38,822 nt of DNA. It comes from a bacterium. GTDB lineage: Bacteria; Hydrothermota; UBA3073; JACQXS01. Below are positions 8,638-16,875 of the stretch, piece after piece (within the stretch, counting starts at the first letter, position 1; each line of letters opens with the position of its first letter). The stretch is from assembly GCA_030592575.1 (NCBI GenBank), contig JAUVIV010000011.1, positions 1 through 38,822 on the forward strand, in the 5' to 3' direction. The notes below the pieces were generated by a model. The model had not been told where the DNA came from. It searched no databases and saw nothing but the letters and a program-made list of their open reading frames with translations. A program made the position numbers and the translations under genes.

Positions 8638-9255
8638 ATGGGTAAATATTTTTCCGAAGGGATAATTAAGAATAATCCGGTGCTTGTTTTAATGCTCGGA
8701 CTTTGTCCTACTCTTGCGGTTTCAACCACTGCTTTTAATTCATTAGGAATGGGAGTAGCGGTTATATTTGTTCTTGCTCTTTCAAATGTTACTATCTCAA
8801 TAATAAGAAAAATAGTTCCTGATGCTGTAAGAATTCCTGTATTCATTGTAATAATTTCTACTTTTGTTACAGTTATAGAGTATGTCTTGCATGCTTTTCT
8901 TCCTGACTTATATTCCCAGCTTGGGATATTTGTCCCTTTAATTGTGGTGAATTGCATAATATTGGGAAGGGCGGAAGCATTTGCTTCAAAAAATGGATTT
9001 TTTGCAAGTTTACTTGATGGAATTGGAACAGGTATTGGGTTTACTTTTGCCATTTTCTTGATGGGAGCAATCAGAGAAATATTTGGAAGTGGCAAACTAT
9101 TTGGATATACGGTATTTGGAGCAGAATTTGTTAAAGCACCTGTTCTTTATATGATACTTCCTCCGGGAGGATTTCTTGTGATTGCCTTCCTGATAGGAAT
9201 GATGAACTGGATTAGACAGAGAAAAGGAAAAACAAAAAATAGCATACAGATTTAA
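8638..9255 (+). CDS. rnfE: Rnf complex subunit E
   Basis: This 205-residue polytopic membrane protein is of the RnfE/NqrD family. C23 in LMLGLCPTLAV and C106 in IVVNCIILGRAEAFA correspond to the conserved cysteines that, with those of RnfA, hold an iron-sulfur cluster within the membrane. The GIGTGIGFTFAI and AIREIFGSGKLFG segments are also typical. It starts 9 bases after rnfG and belongs to the same transcript. No clear ribosome-binding site is visible, so it may depend on coupling. Confidence 0.93.
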   Translation: MGKYFSEGIIKNNPVLVLMLGLCPTLAVSTTAFNSLGMGVAVIFVLALSNVTISIIRKIVPDAVRIPVFIVIISTFVTVIEYVLHAFLPDLYSQLGIFVPLIVVNCIILGRAEAFASKNGFFASLLDGIGTGIGFTFAIFLMGAIREIFGSGKLFGYTVFGAEFVKAPVLYMILPPGGFLVIAFLIGMMNWIRQRKGKTKNSIQI

Positions 9256-9297
9256 ATAAATTATTTTTGTGGGGATTTGTGTGTTAATGTATTTATT

Positions 9298-9882
9298 ATG
9301 AGCTTATTTCTAATATTTCTTTCTTCGTTTCTTGTAAACAACATCATATTGATGCGGTTCCTTGGGCTTTGTCCTTGGCTTGGTGTCTCAAAAAAGCTTA
9401 GCTCAGCTCTGGGAATGTCTGGCGGAGTCTTATTTGTAATGCTTATAGCAAGTTGGTTTACTTGGGCAATATATAAATTCGTTTTGTTGCCATTTGACCT
9501 TATTTTTCTACGCACAGCTGCTTTTATTCTTGTAATAGCATCGCTTGTTCAAATTGTGGAAATGATTTTCAGGAAGTTTATCCCTGCCCTTTATTCTTCG
9601 CTTGGGATATATCTTCCTTTAATCACAACAAATTGTGCAATTTTGGGTACAACCTTTCTCATTGTAGATAATGACTATTCTTTTGTGAAAGGAACGGTAT
9701 TTACAATAGGTACAGCACTTGGATTTGCTTTGGCTATTATTCTTTTTTCTTCTATAAGGGAACGGCTTGAGCTTTCGGAAATACCTGATGCTTTGAAAGG
9801 AACACCGATAGCTTTTATCACGGCTTCTTTGATGTCTCTTGCTTTCCTCGGGTTTATGGGCTTCCTCGGACTCTCTATTTAA
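9298..9882 (+). CDS. rnfA: Rnf complex subunit A
   Basis: This 194-residue polytopic membrane protein is the partner of RnfE. C25 in RFLGLCPWLGVSKK and C113 in LITTNCAILGTTFL are the paired conserved cysteines. I use the ATG at 9298, because the resulting MSLFLIFLSSFLVNNIIL start matches RnfA family N-termini; an upstream TTG at 9277 in the same frame would add seven unusual residues. It is the last gene of the rnf run. rnfB, the ferredoxin-like subunit that normally follows, is not in the window: the next gene reads in the opposite direction. Confidence 0.92.
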   Translation: MSLFLIFLSSFLVNNIILMRFLGLCPWLGVSKKLSSALGMSGGVLFVMLIASWFTWAIYKFVLLPFDLIFLRTAAFILVIASLVQIVEMIFRKFIPALYSSLGIYLPLITTNCAILGTTFLIVDNDYSFVKGTVFTIGTALGFALAIILFSSIRERLELSEIPDALKGTPIAFITASLMSLAFLGFMGFLGLSI

Positions 9883-9943
9883 AAAAGAAATTATAAACCA
9901 CAAAGAAAAAACCCCTCCTAAATCAAAGGTGTAGAGGATGGCT

Positions 9944-10441
9944 CTATTTCCGAATCCAGAAGTATATACCGGGTACTGCGTTTATTCGTGTAGCATCTGC
10001 TTTTTCACCCAAATAAAAGGTAACGAAAGACATATGGATAGCTAAGCCCAGATGCTCGGTCCAGAAATATTCCATTCCAACACCAATTTTTAAATAGTAG
10101 GATTCTTCAGGAGTATATCCGTTGTAGTGCCGATAATTAAAACTGACCTTTAAATATGGGCTAACTGCTTTAGTAGGTTCTACATATCCTTGCAATCCAA
10201 ATTTAAGACGCAGATCCAAATCGATACCGATTGGTATTTTACCTCCAACAATGAGAGCCAGATTATTCGTCCAGCCATACATTAGTTCCATATCCTGAAG
10301 TCCCAGACCCTGATAATAATAGTAGCTATAATCGTAGGAATTGCTAATCTCCACTCCTGCACTAAATTTGTCTTTTAGATTCGCAGTTCTCACTTCACCG
10401 ACAAATAAAACGACAGCTAATACGATAAGAATTTTTCTCAT
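9944..10441 (-). CDS. Small exported protein, probable outer-membrane beta-barrel
   Basis: The 165-residue product starts with a signal peptide (MRKILIVLAVVLFVGEVRTA). Short alternating strands rich in Tyr, Phe and Gly follow, such as YLKVSFNYRHYN and YYLKIGVGMEYFWTEHLGLAIHMSFVTF. The pattern is that of a small outer-membrane barrel, but the last residue is Lys rather than the usual aromatic. An AAGGAG ribosome-binding site lies about 8 bases before the ATG. It converges on rnfA. A comparable gene lies at 30477-31073; the two share style and an A-N-L segment after the signal but no clear alignment. No function can be assigned. Confidence 0.7.
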   Translation of the reverse strand: MRKILIVLAVVLFVGEVRTANLKDKFSAGVEISNSYDYSYYYYQGLGLQDMELMYGWTNNLALIVGGKIPIGIDLDLRLKFGLQGYVEPTKAVSPYLKVSFNYRHYNGYTPEESYYLKIGVGMEYFWTEHLGLAIHMSFVTFYLGEKADATRINAVPGIYFWIRK

Positions 10442-10724
10442 TTTTTCTCCTTTTCAATAGTATATCTTCCATTTTCATTTTTTGCAAGTTATTTTTTGGG
10501 ACTTCGCGGGATTCGTGTTTATTCGTGGTTCTATTTTTCAGCCACAGATTACACAGATTTTCACAAGACAAGATAATCATTACAGAGAACACAGAGGAAA
10601 AACAAAAACCCCTTTCATTGTGAATAAAGATTTGCTTGAGAACTAAAGAGATATGGGAAAATGGTACCTCTCTTCTTTATATCATTTTCATCTTGAAAGG
10701 TCATAAATGTAGGAGCGATTCTTA

Positions 10725-10778
10725 CTTCTACACGGCTTTAGCCGATGGTTCTAACCCTGCACTAAAGTGCGGTAGAAG
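10725..10778. repeat. Structured repeat: outer stem enclosing two hairpins (copy A)
   Basis: CTTCTAC (10725-10731) pairs with GTAGAAG (10772-10778). Inside are two perfect hairpins: CGGC-TTTA-GCCG (10733-10744) and GCAC-TAAA-GTGC (10759-10770). The 18-base end 10761-10778 recurs exactly at 26086-26103. The left half recurs with compensatory changes at 25993-26014 and 33134-33146. Confidence 0.75.
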
Positions 10779-10949
10779 TGTGAAAACAATTCTGCTGTTA
10801 ATTATGGAGGATTTGTGATAGATGAGAGCAAGGGGCTCTCATCTACCCCGTAGTGTGCTCAAGTTTAATAATGATATAATCTACGATTAAAATTATGACG
10901 AGACAGTACATTTTAATGTTGAGTTGGTACAAATAGTTGTTTTAGCTAT

Positions 10950-11023
10950 TTTGAGATTCTTTACTTTGTTCAGAATGACAGAGGAAGGGTTCAGAATGAC
11001 AGAAGAAGGGGTCAGAATGACAG
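10950..11023. repeat. Inverted CATTCTGA-type repeat with three tandem CAGAATGACAGA words
   Basis: On the minus strand 10952-10980 reads TGTCATTCTGAACAAAGTAAAGAATCTC, split here as TGTCATTCTGAAC, AAAGTAAAG and AATCTC. This matches repeats at 25655-25681 and 30399-30425. The plus-strand word TCAGAATGACAGA then recurs at 10990 and 11012, giving a short tandem array. Confidence 0.7.
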
Positions 11024-11146
11024 AGAAATAAGAAATGATTATTTATGACATATCGAGATTAAAATTGTATAGCTGGAAACATAGTACTATATTTATTCGG
11101 GTTATGTAATGAAGTCAGATAATGATAAACTAAATAGTATAGATTA

Positions 11147-14100
11147 TTAGAAAGCGAATTCTGCAAAAAAGCTCAAACTTACGTTTCTTGTATTACCTGT
11201 TCCTATATGATCCCAGTGTCGAATATATGAGAAATTCATTCCTCCGGTGATACTGGAAGAAAAATTATACTTTGCTTGAGGAGTCATTGAAAGTGATTTT
11301 GAATCTTGTAAAAGCTTATCATTTGCAATATCCTCCTTTGAATTTGAAGAATAAGTTGTGGTTAAAGAAACATCAAGGTTGCCTGTCCATTTTATATGAG
11401 TTAAGAATGGAATTTTTACACCTTTAGGAGCTCGGAAAGTGTAACTTCCTTGTAAACTATAATTAGCGTTTTTGTCATACGAAATACTTCGGGTATCGCC
11501 TATAGTCTCATCTTTACCATTTGAAAAAGTAGCTGAAAGTCCTGTTGATATTCCTCGTTTCCATTGAGGTCGTATTGCAAAACCGTAATATATTTTCCGT
11601 CCAAGCATATAGAAATCTTCTCCTTCATAACCTGAATTCTCCCAACTTACGGTATAATCACAGGAAGTACTAAATGAACTGAACAAATTACGTAAGAAAA
11701 TAAGTTTTTCAAGTCGAGATATATTCAACGAAAGTTTCGGGAATTCAGTACGTTCAGAACACGGATTTTTACGTTCATTCTCCATAACAGACTTGCTAAT
11801 ACTGTGGGTTGCACCTCCGGAAATAGAAATGTTACCAATATTTAACCCTACGCTATTTATTCCATAACTTTTAGTAATAGCAAAACCGTTGTTTGGATCT
11901 TTATAAAACTGAGTCGGTTCGTTCCAGATACCAAATTTGTATTTATAACAGGGTTTATCAATTACTTTATAAAATCGCGAAGAACGAGAAATAGAATGTG
12001 ATAATTTAGGTATATAAAATTTTTGAAAAAGCTTATCCATCATCATTAAAACCCAATGAGGACTTCCCATGCTTGCAAGAGAATCACGACTCTCATCTCT
12101 TATTCGAGTAAAAAAGCCCAAAGTTTTGCTAATATCAACCGGAAGTCCGAAACTAACATTGTTAGAATTACTAACTTCTCTTAAAGTATCAAGTGTTTTC
12201 CTATTATCTTCATTATATTTTGTAGAATAATCAACAGATGGTGATATGAATCCAAAGGATGGAGAAAAACTTACGCTTGCATTCTCTGTTCTTCCTATCT
12301 CTGTATCAAATCTATTTTTCTTTTTATCAAATCGCGTAGAACCACCTTCAATACTTAAATCATTGGTCATTGATGTTGAGTAATCAAATTTTAAAGGATT
12401 TATAGGAACATAAGAAAAACTACCACTCTTTGAAAGAGGACGAAGTGCAGGTGCGGGGTCTGTACATTTGTAACTTGTATCTGCTAATGTATTTGTTGTA
12501 TTGGTTGTGTCAGCTATTATTGCCATTTGGTAGGATCTTGATAAAGAATAAGAATAATTCGTACTCAAATTTATTTGATCAGGATAGTATTTTAATTCAA
12601 AATTCTTAATTTTAATTGGTGGAAGCGGAGGTCTTAATCCATACGATATAGAACCCACATAACTTTTCGAAGAATCAATTTTCGTATAGGCAAAAGAACT
12701 GTTATCTCCATAACTTAATCTGCTACTTATATTATCAATGGTATATTTTAAAAATGGATTTTTAGAGCCTGACTTTGAAAATCCTATACCGCAATTTCTC
12801 TTAAGATTATTAGAAGTTTGACTTATTGATTGAGATTCTATTAAAAGAATATCACTACCTGTTTGATAATTAGGAATGCTCTTATCTTTTGAGATGCTTA
12901 AATTCAAAGGAATAGCCATTCCCCAAGAACTTGGCATAAATTTATTCAGAGAAACATTAGTTTGTAGTCCTATTGCTCGATTAGAATTTACTGCAATATC
13001 ACTCTGGGATGATGCAAAAGCACCAAGTGACTTGAAATATGGATCGTTAGCGGTGTAGGACAATGAGACATTTCCCAAATCTGCTAATTGTATGTTTGTA
13101 CTGATGTTACCGGCGACTCCTTTATCTCGTCTTATATCTGTTAGTCTTAGTTCATTAATCCATATCTCTCCGGATACAGAACTGATAGAATCTTCATTTA
13201 TGACACCAAATTCTATTCGTCCTACATTTGTGAAAGATGGATTTCCCAATATTCTGACTGAGTCTCCAAAGATTCTGATGGAATCTCCGGAGATACTCAT
13301 ATCCTTATTTACGGAATCCGGGACTTGAAGCTTTAACTGAGCAATTTTTTCAAGATCTATCTCTACTTCTTCCCATAAGTTTGGTATATCACATCTATAT
13401 TCATAATAGTTTAATTCATCTCCTCCGATTCTTGCGAAGAATTTTGCCTTACTGCCTTGACTCCATGGGGCATTTCTTATATATATTTTTAAACTTCTAT
13501 ACTGGATTAAGTTTCTTGCTCTTGTATATACAGTATAGCATCTTCCTTCATCATCTAATAATCCATTATAGTTTAATACTAATGATTGTTCACGTTCTGT
13601 TCGTCCGTATGGATCTTTTTCAAGCTCAATCGGTGGCGAAACATATTCATCCGGATTTTCGTCAGTGTTTTTAACGCTAATTTTGACCGAATCAGAACCT
13701 GCATGCTTCCATTTATGTCCTACTATATCAAGAGTTGCTATTTCAATCCCATCTCCTTCCGATAAACCTTCTATCCAAATTCTTGCATATTTTATACATT
13801 CCCATTGTGATGTTCCCTCAGGTATTTCGTGCTCATTAATAGGAATTCTAAAAAGCTTCCACCCATTGGCATGTTCTATTAGTGCATTATTACTTTCTAA
13901 GTCTATCTTAAATGGAAAATAATTTGATTGTACATTCAAGAGCTTATTCATATCAAGATCTTCTTCGTCAAGAATACCATTGTTTTCTGTCCCGTTTATT
14001 TTAGAATAATCATTTGGATTATTGACGTTGTCATATCCATAATTATCATTTCCATCATCACCTACTGCTGTTCCATCCGGCTTCTTGTTCCCATTATTGT

Positions 14101-16741
14101 CAAATCCATCATCTATGCCATCAAGTCCTGTATCCTCTGTTGGTCCCAATCCATCAGCATTGTCCTTATCCTCTGTATCTAATGTGTCATTAGGAGCATG
14201 AACAATTCCATTTCCATCTCTTCTTATGTGGTCTTCAGAAATATCTGTTCCTATATCTATATGTAATGTTCCTTTATCTCCTCGTACCCATACTTCAAGG
14301 TATTCATCTTCTGAAAAATCCATCCCACGAGTTGAAACACAGGTAAGTAAACTTGTCCAACAAGTTGAATCTACGAGTGGATATCTCCAATCATCCTGTG
14401 ATGGGAATGCAAGCTTTAAGATAGTTTTCTTTTCAGTTTTCTTATTCTCTGGTAGATTTGGATAAAGTTCAGAAGACAGAATACCATCTTTTGGGTTATA
14501 CCATTGGATTTGAGCAAATTCATCTATTTGCTTGCCTATAGGAACACTTCCGTAATGCCAATTTCCTCTTGATATTCCAAGTGAAGTGCTTGATTTTATT
14601 CCTTCCATATCATCAAGATATACTTCTCCTCTTGTATTCGGATTAGGCGATGAAAATCCTATATTGCCTTGAAGACTAAGGCTTGACGGAGCATCTGTTT
14701 CTATCAATGGAAGCCCGTTAACTAACCGAGTAAGAAATTCCGGTTTTGTGCTTAAATTGGCCACTACTTCACCTAATACTATTTTTCTTGGTTCGGTTCC
14801 AAGTCGTGGACGAAAATCTGAGGAAGATGTTGAATAATAAAGGAATGCACTGGATATTTGCCCAAATTCTCCTATTTTTGATTCTCCTTGTATCCCTATT
14901 AAACTTTTTGAAGTTGGTTGAAATATTGGCACATATTGAAAATCAACTTCAATTTTTGCATTTGAATCTTCTGCTTTAGGAGTAATGAATTTTATTGTTC
15001 CCCAGTCATAGTCTATTGTATAATCCTTATTTTTCTCTAATGTTTCCCCATCAATTTTTACTACCTCACTTCCTTCTATGATATTGAGCATTCCAAGTGA
15101 GTATTCTGTTTTTACGCCTTCATATTGCACCCAGATATAATATTTTGGACGAATATCCGATGAAAATTTCGGCACATTGTATATAGAGTCCGGCTCCATA
15201 TTTGATGAATTCATAAGAAAAGGATAAGTAAACGGGAATGTAATAGTCCCAACTATAGTGTCTAAAACACCTTCCTTAAGCAATCCACTTGATGTATATA
15301 ATCCTAACAGTTCCCTATATGTTTTGTTAACATCATCCGGGAATTCAATATCTTCACCACCACCATAATTATATTTAAATACTCTAATCTTGATTTTTGA
15401 AATATCTGCTCCTCCTATTGAATAAATATTTTTCAATTCATACCACCATGAAACATAAGAAGTATCTGTAGTTCCTTTAGTCCTCAATCGTTTTATTATT
15501 TGAAGGTCTTTTAGTGAATCCTCAAGAGCTTTGCCTACTGTAATTATATTTTCGTTATTATTTACATAAGTCCAACGTGCTGCGAGCAAATCTCCATCTG
15601 ACAAACCATAATTTAATTTTAAAGTTGGAAATTTGAGAGTATCACCGGTTGCTGTTATATAAGTAATCCCTGTTTCATTAATAGAGTAAAAATCATTTTC
15701 AAACTTCTCCACAAAATATCCGTTTGTTGTTGTATCAACTGAATCCGGAATAGTATGACATCTATTCGGAATATCAAATGTATTGCCATCTCGCTCATTT
15801 CCTTCGTAACTACTGCCATCTTCATCCAGATAAAGATGAAAAGTATCAATTTGTTTAGGTAATAAAGAAGGGTCTCCTGAGTATATATCATGAGGATTGG
15901 TAAGAGAATGAACATATTCCGGAGGAGCCAATAAGAAAAATCGTGCTCTTGTAAAATTCCTATCATCTATTGTTATTTCTCTTTCGCTTATTCCTCCACC
16001 TTTCCATTCTCTTGATTGATTTTCTGCTTCTTCTTTTGATGCAACAGCAGTTATATTAACAGGACCTATCTTGGCTTCAGTTTTTATGCCAAAAAGTCCT
16101 TTATGCGAAGTTGCTCCTCCTATTAATTTTATTCCTGGAAGTGAAAGCCCTATATTTCCAGCTTTTACTGACTGTACTATCTCATCTTCATCTCCTTCAT
16201 ATTCAAGCTTTATAGTATTATCAAGGTCAAATTCTCGTTCTGAATCGTGGTCAATAAAAACATTAATCTTCTCTCCTATGGTTCCTTTAAGATTTACTCT
16301 AAGTTGTTGTTCCATCCCAAGTTGAGGGAACCATGATTCATCTGAATACTCGTTTGTCTTAAGGTCAAAGTTTTTTGTTTTAATTCCTTCAAATTCAATT
16401 CGTTGACTTCCTGATACGTCAAGTTTTCCTCCTTGCCCTATTATTCCTGCAACAGGAGCTGGGAATTTAATAGGAAGATCTATAACTGGAACTAATCCTT
16501 TTTCATTATCACTTGTTTTTTTATCTCCTCTGAAATCTTCGGTGTACCAAACTTTCAGAGCTGATTGTGATAAATAATCTTGGAAGGATGTAAAAGATTT
16601 AACTTCTACATCTACGATAACTCCATCTTTTAGTTCGTAATAAGTTATGTGGTTATGCTTCCAGGAGATATCTAATTCTTGAGTGAGGTTAAAAAAGGGC
16701 TCAAAATTAAATGTAGAAAAAAGAAATAAAAAGATGTTCAT
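11147..16741 (-). CDS. sprA: SprA-family giant outer-membrane protein (type IX secretion translocon)
   Basis: At 1864 residues this is the largest gene in the window. Segments such as LKGTIGEKINVFIDHDSERE (near residue 150), VKAGNIGLSLPGIKLIGG, FQPTSKSLIGIQGESKIGEF and RGEVYLDDMEGIKSS are SprA hallmarks. In Bacteroidota, SprA/Sov is the outer-membrane pore of the type IX secretion system and is about 2400 residues; this one is shorter. Residues about 850-930 are very rich in Asp, Asn and Gly (DNNGNKKPDGT, ENNGILDEEDLD), like thrombospondin type 3 calcium repeats. The C-terminal third is beta-strand rich and ends in F-A-F. The N-terminal 20 residues may be a signal peptide. No other secretion genes are adjacent. 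Start choice is moderately uncertain: AGGAGG lies about 22 bases upstream. Confidence 0.88.
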   Translation of the reverse strand: MNIFLFLFSTFNFEPFFNLTQELDISWKHNHITYYELKDGVIVDVEVKSFTSFQDYLSQSALKVWYTEDFRGDKKTSDNEKGLVPVIDLPIKFPAPVAGIIGQGGKLDVSGSQRIEFEGIKTKNFDLKTNEYSDESWFPQLGMEQQLRVNLKGTIGEKINVFIDHDSEREFDLDNTIKLEYEGDEDEIVQSVKAGNIGLSLPGIKLIGGATSHKGLFGIKTEAKIGPVNITAVASKEEAENQSREWKGGGISEREITIDDRNFTRARFFLLAPPEYVHSLTNPHDIYSGDPSLLPKQIDTFHLYLDEDGSSYEGNERDGNTFDIPNRCHTIPDSVDTTTNGYFVEKFENDFYSINETGITYITATGDTLKFPTLKLNYGLSDGDLLAARWTYVNNNENIITVGKALEDSLKDLQIIKRLRTKGTTDTSYVSWWYELKNIYSIGGADISKIKIRVFKYNYGGGEDIEFPDDVNKTYRELLGLYTSSGLLKEGVLDTIVGTITFPFTYPFLMNSSNMEPDSIYNVPKFSSDIRPKYYIWVQYEGVKTEYSLGMLNIIEGSEVVKIDGETLEKNKDYTIDYDWGTIKFITPKAEDSNAKIEVDFQYVPIFQPTSKSLIGIQGESKIGEFGQISSAFLYYSTSSSDFRPRLGTEPRKIVLGEVVANLSTKPEFLTRLVNGLPLIETDAPSSLSLQGNIGFSSPNPNTRGEVYLDDMEGIKSSTSLGISRGNWHYGSVPIGKQIDEFAQIQWYNPKDGILSSELYPNLPENKKTEKKTILKLAFPSQDDWRYPLVDSTCWTSLLTCVSTRGMDFSEDEYLEVWVRGDKGTLHIDIGTDISEDHIRRDGNGIVHAPNDTLDTEDKDNADGLGPTEDTGLDGIDDGFDNNGNKKPDGTAVGDDGNDNYGYDNVNNPNDYSKINGTENNGILDEEDLDMNKLLNVQSNYFPFKIDLESNNALIEHANGWKLFRIPINEHEIPEGTSQWECIKYARIWIEGLSEGDGIEIATLDIVGHKWKHAGSDSVKISVKNTDENPDEYVSPPIELEKDPYGRTEREQSLVLNYNGLLDDEGRCYTVYTRARNLIQYRSLKIYIRNAPWSQGSKAKFFARIGGDELNYYEYRCDIPNLWEEVEIDLEKIAQLKLQVPDSVNKDMSISGDSIRIFGDSVRILGNPSFTNVGRIEFGVINEDSISSVSGEIWINELRLTDIRRDKGVAGNISTNIQLADLGNVSLSYTANDPYFKSLGAFASSQSDIAVNSNRAIGLQTNVSLNKFMPSSWGMAIPLNLSISKDKSIPNYQTGSDILLIESQSISQTSNNLKRNCGIGFSKSGSKNPFLKYTIDNISSRLSYGDNSSFAYTKIDSSKSYVGSISYGLRPPLPPIKIKNFELKYYPDQINLSTNYSYSLSRSYQMAIIADTTNTTNTLADTSYKCTDPAPALRPLSKSGSFSYVPINPLKFDYSTSMTNDLSIEGGSTRFDKKKNRFDTEIGRTENASVSFSPSFGFISPSVDYSTKYNEDNRKTLDTLREVSNSNNVSFGLPVDISKTLGFFTRIRDESRDSLASMGSPHWVLMMMDKLFQKFYIPKLSHSISRSSRFYKVIDKPCYKYKFGIWNEPTQFYKDPNNGFAITKSYGINSVGLNIGNISISGGATHSISKSVMENERKNPCSERTEFPKLSLNISRLEKLIFLRNLFSSFSTSCDYTVSWENSGYEGEDFYMLGRKIYYGFAIRPQWKRGISTGLSATFSNGKDETIGDTRSISYDKNANYSLQGSYTFRAPKGVKIPFLTHIKWTGNLDVSLTTTYSSNSKEDIANDKLLQDSKSLSMTPQAKYNFSSSITGGMNFSYIRHWDHIGTGNTRNVSLSFFAEFAF

Positions 16742-16781
16742 TCATACCTTAATTCTTTATTAAACCCTCCTTTTATATTAA

Positions 16782-16809
16782 AAAATAAATTATTTACTTT
16801 ATTTGTCAA
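16782..16809 (-). promoter_or_regulatory. Probable sprA promoter
   Basis: On the minus strand, TTGACA (16809-16804) is followed after 16 bases by TATTTT (16787-16782). It is back to back with the iorA promoter in the same 134-base divergent spacer. An AGGAGG lies in the predicted leader. Confidence 0.5.
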
Positions 16810-16839
16810 GAAAAAATAATAAGCTTCCTGTATTTTATC

Positions 16840-16868
16840 TTGACAAAGATGTAATTCTATATCATATT
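16840..16868 (+). promoter_or_regulatory. Probable iorA promoter, leaderless arrangement
   Basis: TTGACA (16840-16845) and CATATT (16863-16868) are 17 bases apart. The ATG at 16876 begins 7 bases after the -10 box, the same geometry as at rnfD. The GAGG directly touching the ATG is too close to act as a ribosome-binding site. Confidence 0.68.
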
Positions 16869-16875
16869 TACGAGG

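Larger units (their letters stand above)
10442..11146. other. Repeat-rich spacer between the barrel gene and sprA
   Basis: I see no credible gene in these 705 bases. From 10498 to 10600 there are degenerate words of the ATTCGTG-TTTATTCGTGG and CCACAGATTACACAGATT type, which recur in other spacers here (27599, 30440). A two-hairpin repeat lies at 10725-10778, and an inverted copy of a CATTCTGA-type repeat plus a triplicated CAGAATGACAGA word lies at 10950-11023. A 60-codon open frame at 10636-10818 runs through the structured repeat and has no start signal. Confidence 0.6.

Noticed and set aside
7016-9882. Na+-translocating NADH:quinone reductase (Nqr) instead of Rnf
   Set aside because: The homologous D, G, E and A subunits have Rnf-type lengths, and no NqrA or NqrF gene adjoins them.
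10725-10778. tRNA gene, suggested by the cloverleaf-like fold
   Set aside because: It is too short (54 bases), has only two inner hairpins and no T-loop or anticodon-arm consensus.
10636-10818. 60-codon open frame on the plus strand in the rnf-sprA spacer
   Set aside because: It runs through the two-hairpin repeat, has no ribosome-binding site and encodes nothing recognisable.
13381-14182. Plus-strand open frames with hydrophobic translations inside sprA
   Set aside because: They are shadows of the 1864-codon minus-strand gene, which has clear family motifs.
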